Positions 17,556 to 27,700 are shown, counted from the first letter of the stretch. The stretch is DNA of 64,000 nucleotides from Leptolyngbya sp. NIES-2104 (GCF_001485215.1 NZ_BBWW01000001.1:248001-312000), one strand, 5' to 3'. Notes: generated by a model not told the origin, from the sequence alone. Translations and numbers: made by a program.

Positions 17556-18734
17556 ATGAAGGACAGACTCTCAATCTACCGTTTTCGTACCTCAGCCTTC
17601 TGGATGCGTTGTTTCGCAGTTGTGCTTGTTCTGGGCGGATTCGGAGGCGTAAAATTAGCAAACGCGACAGATTCCAGCGACATCCAAATCGAAAAAGCAG
17701 CTTTTAATAAGACTACGATCGAGAAAACGGAACGCGATCGACGCACCGCATCTCCTAGTAAAATCACGACTGAAAAGACACCCGTAGATTTGACGATTCG
17801 CGATGCGGCATGGCTCAAACCCGCTTCAGAATCGCGCCGCCCTGCGAAGTCCTCGCTCGTTGCTTCACCGCGATCGAATGCGACTTCCAAAGCAGTCTTT
17901 CTCAGACAGCAGCCTCAAGGCAGCGCTCAACAACTTCTTGCAGAAGCGCCGATCGTGGAATCCTCGATCGCTCAAGCGACCAGCCCCCAAGATACTGATG
18001 CCTTACGTAGACAATTAGTAATTGATCCGCTCGTAGAACTGCGGATTCCAGCGTATTCTCCCGGTTCCTCGGTGGGGGTTCCGACCGCATTTGGCGCAAA
18101 TTTTGGAGATGCGTTTGTCGGACTCTCGTTCTCAAATCGGCGACCGAGAATCAATGAAGCTGATGGTGCGCTCAGTGTGGGATTTGGCTTAGGAGATTCC
18201 GAAACAGCACTAGGACTCGAAGTGAGTGCAAACATTGGCAGTTTGAGACGGTTTGGTCGCAACGGGGATATTGGATTTAAGCTGCATCGTAGCCTTCCTG
18301 GAAAAGCCGCGATCGCGCTGGGCTTTGATTCTGGCATCGTTTGGGGAGAAGAGAACGAAACCACGGTCTCGACTCTCTATGGTGCTGCTTCAAAAGTCTT
18401 CGATTTGCGTCCCGGTAATCTTGAAGATTCTCTACCGCTCACTTTAACTCTGGGAATCGGTGGCGGAAGATTTCGATCCTTTGAGAACATTCAGAATGGG
18501 CAGGGGGGTGTCGGTGTCTTCGCGAGTGCGGGTCTGCGCGTAGTTCCTCAAGCCTCAGTAATTGGAAGCTGGACTGGACAAGACTTAAATCTGGGTGTTT
18601 CTTACGTGCCGCTTAAGACTACGCCATTGTTTCTCACGTTCGTGGTGGGCAATGTTCTGAGCCGAAATGATAATGCAACGTTGTTTTCTTTCGGCATTGG
18701 CTATGGGTTCAACTACACCGGATATCAGTACTAA
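17556..18734 (+). CDS. Unknown secreted, possibly outer-membrane barrel protein
   Basis: 392 residues. An N-terminal signal region (MRCFAVVLVLGGFGGVKLANA) is followed by a basic, Thr/Lys-rich, probably disordered stretch to about residue 150, and then a glycine- and aromatic-rich half with alternating pattern (GLSFSNRRPRI, ALGFDSGIVWG, LGVSYVPLKTT) ending in FSFGIGYGFNYTGYQY. The terminal aromatic residue and alternating strands suggest an outer-membrane beta-barrel. I recognise no family. It is followed five bases later by another secreted protein gene and then the cyanoexosortase locus. Confidence 0.7.
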   Translation: MKDRLSIYRFRTSAFWMRCFAVVLVLGGFGGVKLANATDSSDIQIEKAAFNKTTIEKTERDRRTASPSKITTEKTPVDLTIRDAAWLKPASESRRPAKSSLVASPRSNATSKAVFLRQQPQGSAQQLLAEAPIVESSIAQATSPQDTDALRRQLVIDPLVELRIPAYSPGSSVGVPTAFGANFGDAFVGLSFSNRRPRINEADGALSVGFGLGDSETALGLEVSANIGSLRRFGRNGDIGFKLHRSLPGKAAIALGFDSGIVWGEENETTVSTLYGAASKVFDLRPGNLEDSLPLTLTLGIGGGRFRSFENIQNGQGGVGVFASAGLRVVPQASVIGSWTGQDLNLGVSYVPLKTTPLFLTFVVGNVLSRNDNATLFSFGIGYGFNYTGYQY

Positions 18735-18739
18735 GCATC

Positions 18740-19822
18740 ATGAATCGAATTACTGCTCTTTTTCATTCTGTGGCGGTCTTAGGAGCCGTATTCGCCTTTG
18801 CGACTCCGAGTGCGGCAAATACGCCTCGCGGAACTTCTGGAATCAATACAGGTTCTGAAGTTGCGCCCCCGACTCGTCCAATCGTGTTTCCGCGAGTGCC
18901 TGGTCTTCAAATCGATCGCGGTCGATTAATTGCACCTCCCCCAGTTCAACAGCGGTTCAATCAAAACTTGATTGCGTTAGTGCGTGATCTCAGAACTGGA
19001 GCATTGCAAATTCCGGGTGTGTCCTCAGTACTTCAAAGCTCGATCGCTGATGTGCTACAAACATCGCCAGGGATTTACCGCTACATGGAAGTTGTGGGTG
19101 AGCTAAGAACGATTATTTCTCAGCCTGCGGTACCACCAACTGAACCTGGAGTCGAAGTTGAGCGTCCAGGATTTGTCAGGCTTGACTTGAAGCGGCAAGG
19201 TAGTACCCCTGCGAATATTGCGGCTCGGTTCTCGCGCTACAGTGCAAATCTGGGAACCAGAGGCGGACAGTTTACGATTTTTGGCAACGATCGACAAGGC
19301 ATCACGCGCAACATTGAGGTTGTCCTGATTCCGAAGCTTGATCGTACAATGGAAGTCCGTTTTACCTCGAATTCGGCTGCTTTCAAGAGCGCTAACGGTC
19401 AGCTACTATCTTTCACGGCTCCGAATGCTCAAGTCGCTTCTATCTTAGCTGGCGTTTTACCTGCGTTAGATGCTGCAAATGCTTCTCTTCTCACCATGCA
19501 GACAGCCGCAAAGATTGTTCTTGCTCTCGGCAATGTGAACTTATCTACGCTTGAAATTCAGCAGTTAGCTCAAGGTGTTTCAGAAACATTGATCGCGAGT
19601 GAAGGATTGCTATCTGGATGCGGAAAAGATGCTGCCACTCTAACTTGTACAGATATCAGTGTGAATTCGCTTGCTGTTGCGATTCGTGCCTATAACGATT
19701 TGGTTCTTAGAACACAGGGATCTGCATTGACCGCATTGTCGAACAATCCAGAGTTTCAAACCTTAGGAGCCGCTTTACGTCGAGCGAGAACTGCGATCGC
19801 GCAAGAGTCAGCGACTCGATAA
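18740..19822 (+). CDS. Unknown secreted protein
   Basis: 360 residues with a signal peptide (SVAVLGAVFAFATPSAA). The mature part has a proline-rich linker (PPTRPIVFPRVPGL), then mixed alpha/beta text with a FVRLDLKRQGSTPANIAARF segment and an Ala-rich helical C-terminal half, plus two cysteines (SGCGKDAATLTC). No membrane anchor, LPXTG or PEP-CTERM-like tail is visible. I do not recognise the family. It starts five bases after the previous gene, so it is co-transcribed with it; cyanoexosortase A follows after an STRR hairpin. Confidence 0.7.
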   Translation: MNRITALFHSVAVLGAVFAFATPSAANTPRGTSGINTGSEVAPPTRPIVFPRVPGLQIDRGRLIAPPPVQQRFNQNLIALVRDLRTGALQIPGVSSVLQSSIADVLQTSPGIYRYMEVVGELRTIISQPAVPPTEPGVEVERPGFVRLDLKRQGSTPANIAARFSRYSANLGTRGGQFTIFGNDRQGITRNIEVVLIPKLDRTMEVRFTSNSAAFKSANGQLLSFTAPNAQVASILAGVLPALDAANASLLTMQTAAKIVLALGNVNLSTLEIQQLAQGVSETLIASEGLLSGCGKDAATLTCTDISVNSLAVAIRAYNDLVLRTQGSALTALSNNPEFQTLGAALRRARTAIAQESATR

Positions 19823-19843
19823 ATCTATATCAGTCCTAGATTA

Positions 19844-19902
19844 GTAGGGAGTGGGGAGTGGGGCGTTGTTCCCGTTTTAGCTCCCTACTCCCTACTCCCT
19901 AC
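19844..19902. repeat. STRR heptamer repeats forming a hairpin
   Basis: Left arm of tandem GGGAGTG/GGGAGTA units (GTAGGGAGTGGGGAGTGGGG) and right arm of CTCCCTACTCCCTACTCCC, with a short GTTCCCGTTTTAG loop. In RNA the mismatches are G-U wobbles, so the stem is nearly complete. Such short tandem repeats are common in filamentous cyanobacteria. It separates the secreted-protein pair from the exosortase gene and may act as a terminator or spacer. Confidence 0.75.
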
Positions 19903-19912
19903 CTCACAAGTT

Positions 19913-20815
19913 ATGCGTCTATCAGAGTTGCGATCGCGATTCATTCTGGCTGTCAATGATTCCAACTATTGGCTTTTCGGTGTTGCACTCAGTCTGATTG
20001 CGCTGCATCTTCAATTGTATTGGCGATTTACAGGTGATTTCAGTCATGTTTCGCTAGAACTAATTGGATGGTCAGCGATCGCTTACTCACTCTGGCAGCG
20101 ACGAGATCAATTAATGCTGCGACGAGAACCAGTCTCACAGTTTGTGGGCTGGTTCTTGATCGCAGTTCTGTTAGTCCGGAGTGTGAATCTTCGGGGTGGA
20201 CATAGTGTTGTTCTAAGCGTGACTCCTTTGTTGATTGCGACTGCGATCGCGCTTTTAGCAGTTGGATTTAAACAAATTCGTCACTATCGACGCGAACTAT
20301 TGCTTGTTTTTATCATGGCGATTCCGACGCAGATTTTAGTGTCAGAAGTTGATCGTTTTGTTCATTCAACTGTACTCACAGCCAAATATGCTCACGCTCT
20401 GATGTGGTATTTGGGATTCTTGGTTGAACGCAAGGGAACACAATTAGTTATGCCTTCGGGTGGTGTTGATATCTATCTCGGTTGTTCTGGGCTGGAAGCT
20501 GCAATTATTTCTATAAAAGTTGCTGTCTTCTTTCTGCTGGTTTTTCCGACGCGGTTAAGAGAGAAGTTTTTAGTGCCTACGATCGCGGTTCTTTCTGCAT
20601 TTATTATCAATGGCTTCCGAGTCGTGTTTCTCGCCTATTTAGTTTCAAAGCAAGATACCGCAGGATTTGAATATTGGCATGGAGATCAGGGAGCGCAAAT
20701 TTTTTCAATGATTTCGATGACGATTCTTAGTACGTATTGTCAAATTTTGATGGAACGTAGTAAGCCACTAACCTTAGAATCTGCTCCAGAAGAGTTAGAG
20801 CAATCTTCACGCTAG
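19913..20815 (+). CDS. crtA: Cyanoexosortase A
   Basis: Membrane-embedded sorting transpeptidase of 300 residues that is expected to cleave C-terminal sorting signals of exported proteins. There are about eight hydrophobic segments. The catalytic set is C191 in IYLGCSGLEAAI, R236 in INGFRVVFLAYL and H256 in YWHGDQG, all intact. The length and the following associated gene fit the cyanoexosortase A class rather than B or C. The next gene starts five bases after its stop. The symbol follows exosortase naming and should not be confused with the carotenoid gene of the same name. Confidence 0.9.
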   Translation: MRLSELRSRFILAVNDSNYWLFGVALSLIALHLQLYWRFTGDFSHVSLELIGWSAIAYSLWQRRDQLMLRREPVSQFVGWFLIAVLLVRSVNLRGGHSVVLSVTPLLIATAIALLAVGFKQIRHYRRELLLVFIMAIPTQILVSEVDRFVHSTVLTAKYAHALMWYLGFLVERKGTQLVMPSGGVDIYLGCSGLEAAIISIKVAVFFLLVFPTRLREKFLVPTIAVLSAFIINGFRVVFLAYLVSKQDTAGFEYWHGDQGAQIFSMISMTILSTYCQILMERSKPLTLESAPEELEQSSR

Positions 20816-20820
20816 AATTT

Positions 20821-21471
20821 ATGATTTCATCTAATTCATTGTATTTTCCACTTCTGAGACTGACATTTTTCTGTACGCTTTTGGTGTTAGGTCGGGCTAT
20901 TTTTTTTCCGAATCTGAATCAGTCCACATCTTTTACGTTTCCAGATCAAATGCCGTTAGAGCGATCGCGGTTTGTTGAAAGAAATGCGATCGTTTCAAAA
21001 AGCTTTCACCCTAAATCTTGGTCTGACCTCAACGGCTATCAGTATCAATATCAAGGATTTAATGTTCAGATTCACTACCTTCAAGCAACAGATGGTGATG
21101 TTTCTACCTACTTAAAAACATATCTTTTGAACGAGCAGAACATAGAAGCCATAGATAAACAAAGTTCAACAGGGTTTTATCGCTTGCTTGAGCGCGATCG
21201 CGTTGCTTATCTAAGTTCTTGTATCAATTCTCGTGGTTCTAGTACAATCAACCGAGAGCAGTTTTTTGCAAACCGAAATACTTACGACCTTCGCATCGAT
21301 CGACTGTTGCCGATTGTTCTCGGAATGGAAGATCCGAGAGATGCTCGGTGTCTATGGATCACTGTGTCAACACCGATCGAGAATCGATCGATCGAGGTCG
21401 TGCATCAACAGTTAGAAGCCGTTTGGCAAGATGTTTACGCTTGGTGGTTGCCAAGATTTCCAAAGCTTTAA
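20821..21471 (+). CDS. Cyanoexosortase A system-associated protein
   Basis: 216 residues: one N-terminal membrane segment (LLRLTFFCTLLVLGRAIFF) and a periplasmic domain. The domain resembles EpsI-type proteins that accompany exosortases; visible text includes YQYQGFNVQIHYLQATDG, SSCINSRGSS and the closing QLEAVWQDVYAWWLPRF. These proteins are always found next to the cyanoexosortase and probably act with it or with the glycan export step. It sits in an operon with the genes on both sides (gaps of 5 and 15 bases). Confidence 0.85.
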   Translation: MISSNSLYFPLLRLTFFCTLLVLGRAIFFPNLNQSTSFTFPDQMPLERSRFVERNAIVSKSFHPKSWSDLNGYQYQYQGFNVQIHYLQATDGDVSTYLKTYLLNEQNIEAIDKQSSTGFYRLLERDRVAYLSSCINSRGSSTINREQFFANRNTYDLRIDRLLPIVLGMEDPRDARCLWITVSTPIENRSIEVVHQQLEAVWQDVYAWWLPRFPKL

Positions 21472-21486
21472 TCGAGGAGAAATACA

Positions 21487-22191
21487 ATGCAGTTTGATTC
21501 AGCAGGAAAAGCAATCTCTGGATTGCGTGTGATTGGGTATGGCATTTTAGTGCTGTGCTTGATTGATTTAGTCGATATCTTGTATCCATTCCAAGCGTTC
21601 AACTCGGACTGGGAATTTAACACGGTTGGTAATCTAGTTGAGCGGGTTGGATTTCCTCTGGTTGGATTTGGTTTAATCTTTTTGGGTGAAGAGTCGAATA
21701 GATCGAAGATTGAACGATTTTTGTTAAAGCCTTTGTCGTGGGTGTTGATGGTGTATGCGATCGCGTATTGGGTGTTAGTTCCAATCGGAGTCAGTTCAGC
21801 TTGGCGCATCCATAATCAGAACAATGCTCAACTCGTTTCACAGTTGTCTCAACAACGTGAGCAAGTCAAAGCGGCACAAACTCAGATTCAGAAGCTGAGC
21901 GATGAGCAACTGAAAGCCTTGGTTCAGCGATCGACCGTTAGCGGATTGCAGAATTTTAATGCAGATGAATTTCGTAAGCGTCAGCTTGAGAACATTCAAA
22001 CCACCGCACAGCAGACTGAGACTCAAGCAAAAGTCGCATTAGAACAGCGATCGAAGAATTTGCTCAAGAAAGCGATCAAATGGACATTGGGTGGAGTGAT
22101 TGCGGGTGCTGTGTTTCTGTATCTGTGGTACTTATCCGGTTGGGCGCGGATGAAAAAGGTGCGGAGTCGTCCGTTGGCAATGACGCGGTGA
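21487..22191 (+). CDS. HpsJ-like protein, cyanoexosortase A-associated
   Basis: 234 residues: three N-terminal membrane segments (VIGYGILVLCLIDLVDILY, VGFPLVGFGLIFLG, LSWVLMVYAIAYWVLVPIG), then a coiled coil rich in Gln and Ala (SQLSQQREQVKAAQTQIQKL), then a final membrane segment (WTLGGVIAGAVFLYLWYLSG). This architecture matches HpsJ, a protein of hormogonium polysaccharide secretion, and HpsJ-like versions follow cyanoexosortase loci. The AGGAGA ribosome site is clear. It closes the exosortase operon; a hairpin follows its stop. Confidence 0.85.
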   Translation: MQFDSAGKAISGLRVIGYGILVLCLIDLVDILYPFQAFNSDWEFNTVGNLVERVGFPLVGFGLIFLGEESNRSKIERFLLKPLSWVLMVYAIAYWVLVPIGVSSAWRIHNQNNAQLVSQLSQQREQVKAAQTQIQKLSDEQLKALVQRSTVSGLQNFNADEFRKRQLENIQTTAQQTETQAKVALEQRSKNLLKKAIKWTLGGVIAGAVFLYLWYLSGWARMKKVRSRPLAMTR

Positions 22192-22215
22192 TGAATTGTT
22201 CAGACCGCAAAACCC

Positions 22216-22268
22216 CGTAGAGACGCGCACACCGAAGGTGCAGCGAAGCTCCTAATCGCGTCTCTACG
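22216..22268. repeat. Cyanobacterial 'GTAGAGACGCG' inverted repeat
   Basis: Arms CGTAGAGACGCG and CGCGTCTCTACG separated by 29 bases, between the convergent HpsJ-like and membrane-protein genes. This palindrome recurs in many filamentous cyanobacterial genomes, and here it could end transcripts from both sides. Confidence 0.75.
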
Positions 22269-22304
22269 TCGTCGGGTAAACGCACAATGTGTCGCATTGA
22301 TTTT

Positions 22305-22907
22305 TTAATTCTGGGTAGTCGTATCTAACGGAGGCACGATCGCATTCACGGGAATTCCAAACACCAACAATCGCTTGGAAATCTGAGCCACCTCGATCGG
22401 CGCAATCTGCATATATTCCGCATCACTCGACAACATCACCAAGCCGACACTCACAGGCACCTGTAAAAACAAATTGCCGCCAAAAAACGCGATCGCTGCC
22501 ACAATCAAGCCCAATCCATGTGACGGGATTGGGGTAATCCCTTCTGCAATCGGTGCGATCGCATAAATTTGTTTCAGCACTAAAAACAGCACAAACGCCG
22601 CAATCCCAGTCGCTACCGGATTCCGACGTGCTAAAAACAATCCTAAAATCTTTCTCTGCGCTTCTGTCAACTGCTCAGGACGTAGCGCCACCGCTAACAA
22701 ACTATAGATATAGAACGGTTTTTGAAGCTGCATCCAAGCGATCGGAGCAATTCCCGCAGCGCCAACGAATCCTAATTCCAACCAAGGTGGCAAAATCGGA
22801 TCGCCTGCTGCTAACCCTAATAAGCAGACCAGCAACGCCAGCGGAACCGCTGCAGCCCCAGCCAAATGAATCCACAAATACGGATCAGCCCAAAACGATC
22901 GCTGCAT
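22305..22907 (-). CDS. Low-complexity tail membrane protein (cyanobacterial conserved)
   Basis: I start at the ATG at 22907 (MQRSFWADPYLWIHLAGAAA), the conserved N-terminus of this cyanobacterial family; 28 further upstream codons are probably not translated. The 200-residue product has about five membrane segments (AVPLALLVCLLGLAAG, LGFVGAAGIAPIAWMQL, ATGIAAFVLFLVLKQIYAIA and others) and a conserved cytosolic stretch VALRPEQLTEAQRKILGLF. The family usually ends in a low-complexity tail, which is short here. The function is unknown. Confidence 0.85.
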   Translation of the reverse strand: MQRSFWADPYLWIHLAGAAAVPLALLVCLLGLAAGDPILPPWLELGFVGAAGIAPIAWMQLQKPFYIYSLLAVALRPEQLTEAQRKILGLFLARRNPVATGIAAFVLFLVLKQIYAIAPIAEGITPIPSHGLGLIVAAIAFFGGNLFLQVPVSVGLVMLSSDAEYMQIAPIEVAQISKRLLVFGIPVNAIVPPLDTTTQN

Positions 22908-22958
22908 ACCCCAACACTCGACGCGACAGACTGCCTCAGTATATCGCTCAAGATTGCC

Positions 22959-22995
22959 AAAAAATAAAGGATGAAGCGAAATCAACTTCATCCTT
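22959..22995 (-). terminator. Intrinsic terminator
   Basis: On the minus strand, stem AAGGATGAAG / CTTCATCCTT with a nine-base loop followed by TATTTTTT. It ends the small gene at 23006-23224 before the membrane protein gene. Confidence 0.75.
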
Positions 22996-23005
22996 CAGAG
23001 GGGAT

Positions 23006-23224
23006 CTATGAAACTGAACTGACCGTTTGCCCTGTCTTTTGCTGTTTGAGGGCTTGAAGCTGTTTGAGGAGCAGCTCCGCCTCGGCTTGCAAATCCAGAA
23101 GCTTGACTTGCTGATCGGCGCGGTAGAGAAGTTTCATTTTCTCTTGCGTCATCGCGGTCACGGATGCACCCGACTGAGAATCACATACCGCAGTATTACT
23201 AAGTTGGTCGTTTGAAGCGTTCAT
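23006..23224 (-). CDS. Small coiled-coil protein, hypothetical
   Basis: About 72 residues from the ATG at 23224 (MNASNDQLSNTAVCD). An earlier frame start at 23305 adds a stretch unlikely to be translated. The second half is a helical, leucine-rich segment (KLLDLQAEAELLLKQLQALK) that should form a coiled coil. I recall similar small cyanobacterial proteins but no function. It has its own terminator and is divergent from thrC. Confidence 0.6.
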   Translation of the reverse strand: MNASNDQLSNTAVCDSQSGASVTAMTQEKMKLLYRADQQVKLLDLQAEAELLLKQLQALKQQKTGQTVSSVS

Positions 23225-23460
23225 ATCGATTAGTAATTTGTACTTACTCACACCACCAAAACATCTTAACCTAAACTTTACATAAGTTTGTGTTCTGGCA
23301 TTCACTTTTAGACGATACCAGATCGACTCAGTTCCGGCAGAAATTGATAAATCACAAAATTCTATAGCCGATCATCGCAATTTGCATCAACCTGAGACAA
23401 CGAAACGCAGTACACTAGGATTTCACGACTATCTGTTCATTCTTTAACTGATTGACTCCT

Positions 23461-24573
23461 GTGACCTTACGCCTGTCTCTTGCAAACCCCTCTCCTTCTG
23501 AAGAACTGCCCAGAGTCCAAGCTTGGCGCGGTTTAATCCACGGCTATCGCCGCTATCTGCCCGTGACGGATCAGACCCCAGTGGTAACGCTGCACGAGGG
23601 CAATACGCCGCTGATTCCGGTGCCTGCGATCGCGCAACAGATCGGTCGTCAGGTGCAGGTGTATATCAAGTACGACGGACTAAATCCGACCGGAAGCTTC
23701 AAAGATCGCGGCATGACAATGGCGATCTCGAAGGCGAAAGAAGCAGGCGCGGAGGCGGTCATTTGTGCAAGTACCGGAAATACGTCAGCCGCCGCTGCTG
23801 CCTACGCTTGTCGGGGCGGAATGCGAGCGTTTGTTTTGATCCCCGATGGCTATGTGGCTTTGGGAAAATTAGCTCAAGCCTTGTTGTACGGTGCGGAAGT
23901 TTTATCGATTAAGGGGAACTTCGATCGTGCTTTGGAAATCGTGCGCGAAATGTCGCAAAACTACCCGGTCACGCTCGTAAATTCGGTGAATCCCTATCGC
24001 TTAGAAGGGCAAAAGACCGCAGCATTTGAAGTGGTCGATGTTCTAGGAGATGCCCCCGATTGGCTGTGTATTCCGGTTGGAAATGCCGGAAATATTAGCG
24101 CCTACTGGATGGGATTTACGCAGTATCACCAGGAAGGTCGATCGTCGAAATTGCCAAAAATGATGGGATTTCAGGCAGCAGGCGCGGCTCCCTTAGTGCA
24201 TGGCGAACCGTTTACGCATCCGGAGACGTTAGCAACAGCGATTCGGATTGGCAATCCGGCAAACTGGAATCGAGCGATCGCGGTTCGAGATGCAAGTCAG
24301 AGTAGCTTTAATGCGGTGACTGATGAAGAAATTCTCTCAGCCTATCGATTATTGGCGGCGAATGAAGGAATTTTCTGTGAGCCTGCGAGTGCTGCATCGG
24401 TTGCGGGCTTGTTGAAGGTCAAGGATCAAGTGCCCACTGGCGCGACCGTCGTTTGCGTGTTGACGGGAAATGGATTAAAAGATCCTGATTCAGCGATTAA
24501 GTTTAGCGAGAACAATTTCAAGCAGGGCATTGATCCAGAAACGCGATCGGTTGCGGATGCGATGGGATTTTGA
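23461..24573 (+). CDS. thrC: Threonine synthase
   Basis: PLP enzyme that converts O-phosphohomoserine to threonine and phosphate. The lysine that binds PLP is in [14 protein letters not shown], the phosphate-binding loop is [15 protein letters not shown], and the VPVGNAGNI-type glycine loop is present as [17 protein letters not shown] prefer the GTG at 23461 over a TTG three codons earlier, giving 370 residues, normal for the class II-like short form. It stands alone; repeat R3 follows 32 bases after the stop. Confidence 0.94.
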   Translation: MTLRLSLANPSPSEELPRVQAWRGLIHGYRRYLPVTDQTPVVTLHEGNTPLIPVPAIAQQIGRQVQVYIKYDGLNPTGSFKDRGMTMAISKAKEAGAEAVICASTGNTSAAAAAYACRGGMRAFVLIPDGYVALGKLAQALLYGAEVLSIKGNFDRALEIVREMSQNYPVTLVNSVNPYRLEGQKTAAFEVVDVLGDAPDWLCIPVGNAGNISAYWMGFTQYHQEGRSSKLPKMMGFQAAGAAPLVHGEPFTHPETLATAIRIGNPANWNRAIAVRDASQSSFNAVTDEEILSAYRLLAANEGIFCEPASAASVAGLLKVKDQVPTGATVVCVLTGNGLKDPDSAIKFSENNFKQGIDPETRSVADAMGF

Positions 24574-24605
24574 TCGATGAAATGCGGAAATGCCGACCTC
24601 TTTCT

Positions 24606-24706
24606 AACGCCAGTTCGATGAATTTCTTCGCTCCGTTGTTCACTCGCCCCGGAATGAAATTCGGGGCGAGACAGAATCGAAGCGGAAAGACTTGTCGAAC
24701 TGGCGT
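24606..24706. repeat. Shortened palindromic repeat R3
   Basis: A 101 bp version of the repeat family with perfect 12-base outer arms (ACGCCAGTTCGA / TCGAACTGGCGT), inner arms TTCTTCGCTCCG / CGAAGCGGAAAG and one central hairpin CGCCCCGGAAT-GAA-ATTCGGGGCG. The two small middle hairpins of the long copies are missing. Located downstream of thrC. Confidence 0.85.
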
Positions 24707-24738
24707 GGATTTAGGAGGCAGAAGCCCTGGATAGGAGA

Positions 24739-24763
24739 GGGGCAAGAGAAGATTCTTGTCCCC
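24739..24763. terminator. Possible hairpin terminator
   Basis: Stem GGGGCAAGA / TCTTGTCCCC with a six-base loop between thrC and the convergent RND permease gene. There is no long T run on either side, so it is only a possible terminator. Confidence 0.4.
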
Positions 24764-24786
24764 CTTCTTGATTCACTTCACAATCC

Positions 24787-27700
24787 TCAGTGTCCATCTC
24801 GATCCGATCGACTCATTGCCGTTTCGCGATCGCCCGAACTCGACCCATTCCCATCGACTAAAACAGGTTTTGCAGGTCGTCGAATCCGATCTTCGAGCGA
24901 TTTGATCATGATGTACAGCACCGGAACGATAAACAAACTGAGGAACGTTGCGACCGCCATCCCACCGACGATCGCAGTTCCTAAAGATTGACGGGCGGCG
25001 GCTCCGGGTCCGGTTGCAATCACCAGGGGTAACGCACCGATCGCCGTTGAAATTGCAGTCATGAGAATCGGTCTGAGTCGTTCTCGACCTGCGAAAACAA
25101 CTGCACTCGCGATTCCTTTTCCGCGCTCGCGCTCTTCATTCGCAAATTCCACAATCAGAATCGAGTTTTTACTTGCCATCCCGATCAGCATCACAAACCC
25201 GATTTGGGTATACACATCGTTCGCTGTTCCGCGCAGCAGTACGGCTAACAAGGCTCCTAAGATTGCCAGAGGAACCGTCAGCATAATGATGAACGGATCA
25301 ACGTAGTTTTCGTACTGTGCCGCGAGTGTGAGGAATACAAAGACGATCGCTAATCCAAAGATGAATACAGCCGCTCCACCGGATTCGATTTCTTCAAGCG
25401 ACAGTCCCGACCATTGAAATCCAAAACCTCTGGGCAATGTTTCGCGGGCAACGGTTTCCATTGCTTGAATCGCTTGTCCTGAACTCGTTCCAGGTGCAGC
25501 CGCACCGTTAATCTCAACGGAGCGGAATAGATTGTAGTGCGTAATGATCGAAGGTCCGTTTGTTTGAGACACGCGCACTAAGTTACCCAGCGGAATCATC
25601 CGGGGAGTTCCACCATTCGTAGGAGTACTGCGAACATACAATCGCTTGATGTCCTCAGGATTCGATCGAAACTGACTATCCGCCTGGATATAGACTCGAT
25701 ACGCTCGGTTGAATTGGTTGAAATCGTTGATATAAGCTGAGCCAAGGAAGATTTGCAGCGTGTTGAAAATGTCTTGAAGTGAAACTTCAAGTTGATTTGC
25801 GCGATCGCGATCGACTTCAATCGAAATCTGCGGCGTATTGCCGTTAAAGTTCGGGCGTAATCCTGCTAACTGCGGACTTTGAGCAGAAGGATAAGTCGAG
25901 GCGCGACCGAGGAACTTTCCTAATGTTTCACCCAAAGCAGGAAAGCCTAATCCGGTTCGGTCTTGCAGGTGAAATTCAAAGCCACCAAAGTTACCAATTC
26001 CGGGAACTGCAGGTAAGTTAAACGGCAACACGACTGCTTCTTGAATGGCTGCCATTTTCGGAAATAATCCCGTTGGGCTAGGGAAAAATCCACCAATGAT
26101 CGCTTGCAAAGATTGATTCGATCCAGTTCTTTCTTCCCAAGGCTTTAAAGTGGTGAAAATTAACCCATTGTTCGGGGTTGCTCCACTAAAGCTAAATCCA
26201 CCGACTGCAAAGATGTTTGATACTTCTGGTTGTGCTTTTAGAATCGCTTCTGCTTTCTCTAACACTTTCTCGGTGTAGTCGAGTGAAACACCTTCTGGAG
26301 CTTGCACAACGGTAATAAATACCCCTTGATCTTCATCGGGAATAAAGGCTTGTGGCACGAAGCCATACACGAAGTAAGTGAGGACTAATGCACCCGCAAA
26401 AAACGAGAGAATCAGGCTTTTACGGCGGACAACCCGATCGAGGTTTCGCGCATAGCTATCACGAGTTTTATCGATCGCCCAATTCACCCGCCGGAAAAAC
26501 CAATTGCTGTTCGTGTTTGGTTTGTATTTAAGCATTAATGCCGACAACATCGGGGTGAAAGTCAGCGCATTGAATGTAGAAACTAAAACTGAAAACGCGA
26601 TCGTTAACGCAAATTGTCGATACAACTGTCCGGTTGTTCCAGGAAAAAACGCAACAGGTACGAACACCGTAATTAATACCAGTGAAGTTGCAATAACAAC
26701 TCCAAATAGCACATTCATCGATTCGATCGCGGCTTCAAGCGGGCGCTTTCCTTCTTCTTGAATGCGTCGGGTGATGTCTTCGATAATCACGATCGCATCA
26801 TCCACAACCAACCCTGTTGCCAGCGTTAATCCAAATAGAGTCAGAGTGTTGATCGAAAATCCGAGCACTTTGACAAAAATGAACGTACCGAGAAATGCGA
26901 TCGGAATCACGATCGAGGTAATAAACGCCGCTCTCCAATCTTGCAAAAACAGAAACAGAATCAAGACCACTAAGACAACGGCTTGAATCAGTGATGAAAC
27001 AACTTCTTTCGCCCCTGCATCAATAAAAGTCGTCGTGTCGAACGCCACATCGTAACGTAATCCAGGTGGAAAGCTTGCAGACAATCGCTGAATCTCGTCT
27101 TTTACGGCTTGCGCAACATCGAGCGCATTACTGCCGAATAGTTGATTCACCCCTAATCCAATGCCTCGGTGAGTCACCCGATCTTTCGTTGTGAATCTCA
27201 ACAATGAACCATAGTTTTCGGCTCCGAGTTCTGCACGTCCGACATCCCGCAACCTGACTAGAGTTCCAGTTCCCGTCGATCGAATGACTAGATTATTGAA
27301 TTCCTCAACATCTTTGAGTCGTCCTTGTGCGGTTACGGAATACTGATACTGCTGTCCAGGAAGTGCGGGCGCTTGTCCAATCTGTCCGGCTCCCACCTGA
27401 ATGTTTTGCTGTTGCAGTGCGGCAACGACATCTTGAGGAGTCAAGGTGCGACTGGCAAGCCGTTCTGGATCAAGCCACAACCGCATCGCGTAAGTTCGTT
27501 CTCCAAAGATTTGAACTTCGCCGACTCCTTTGATTCGTCGAATCGCATCAGCGAGATAGAGATCTGCATAGTTGCTCAGGTACAGATCATCGTAAAGGTC
27601 TTGATTCTTTTTCTCATCGCGCTCGGAATAAAGCCCGATCGCTAAGAGAAAATTATTGTTCGTTTTGGCAACTTGAACTCCCGTCTGCGTTACCGGTCCC

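Noticed and set aside
17460-17556. c-di-GMP-I riboswitch on the minus strand
   Set aside because: GCAAAGCTAAC is present, but the spacing to the following TTTACCGG is far too short for the second stem, so the aptamer cannot form.
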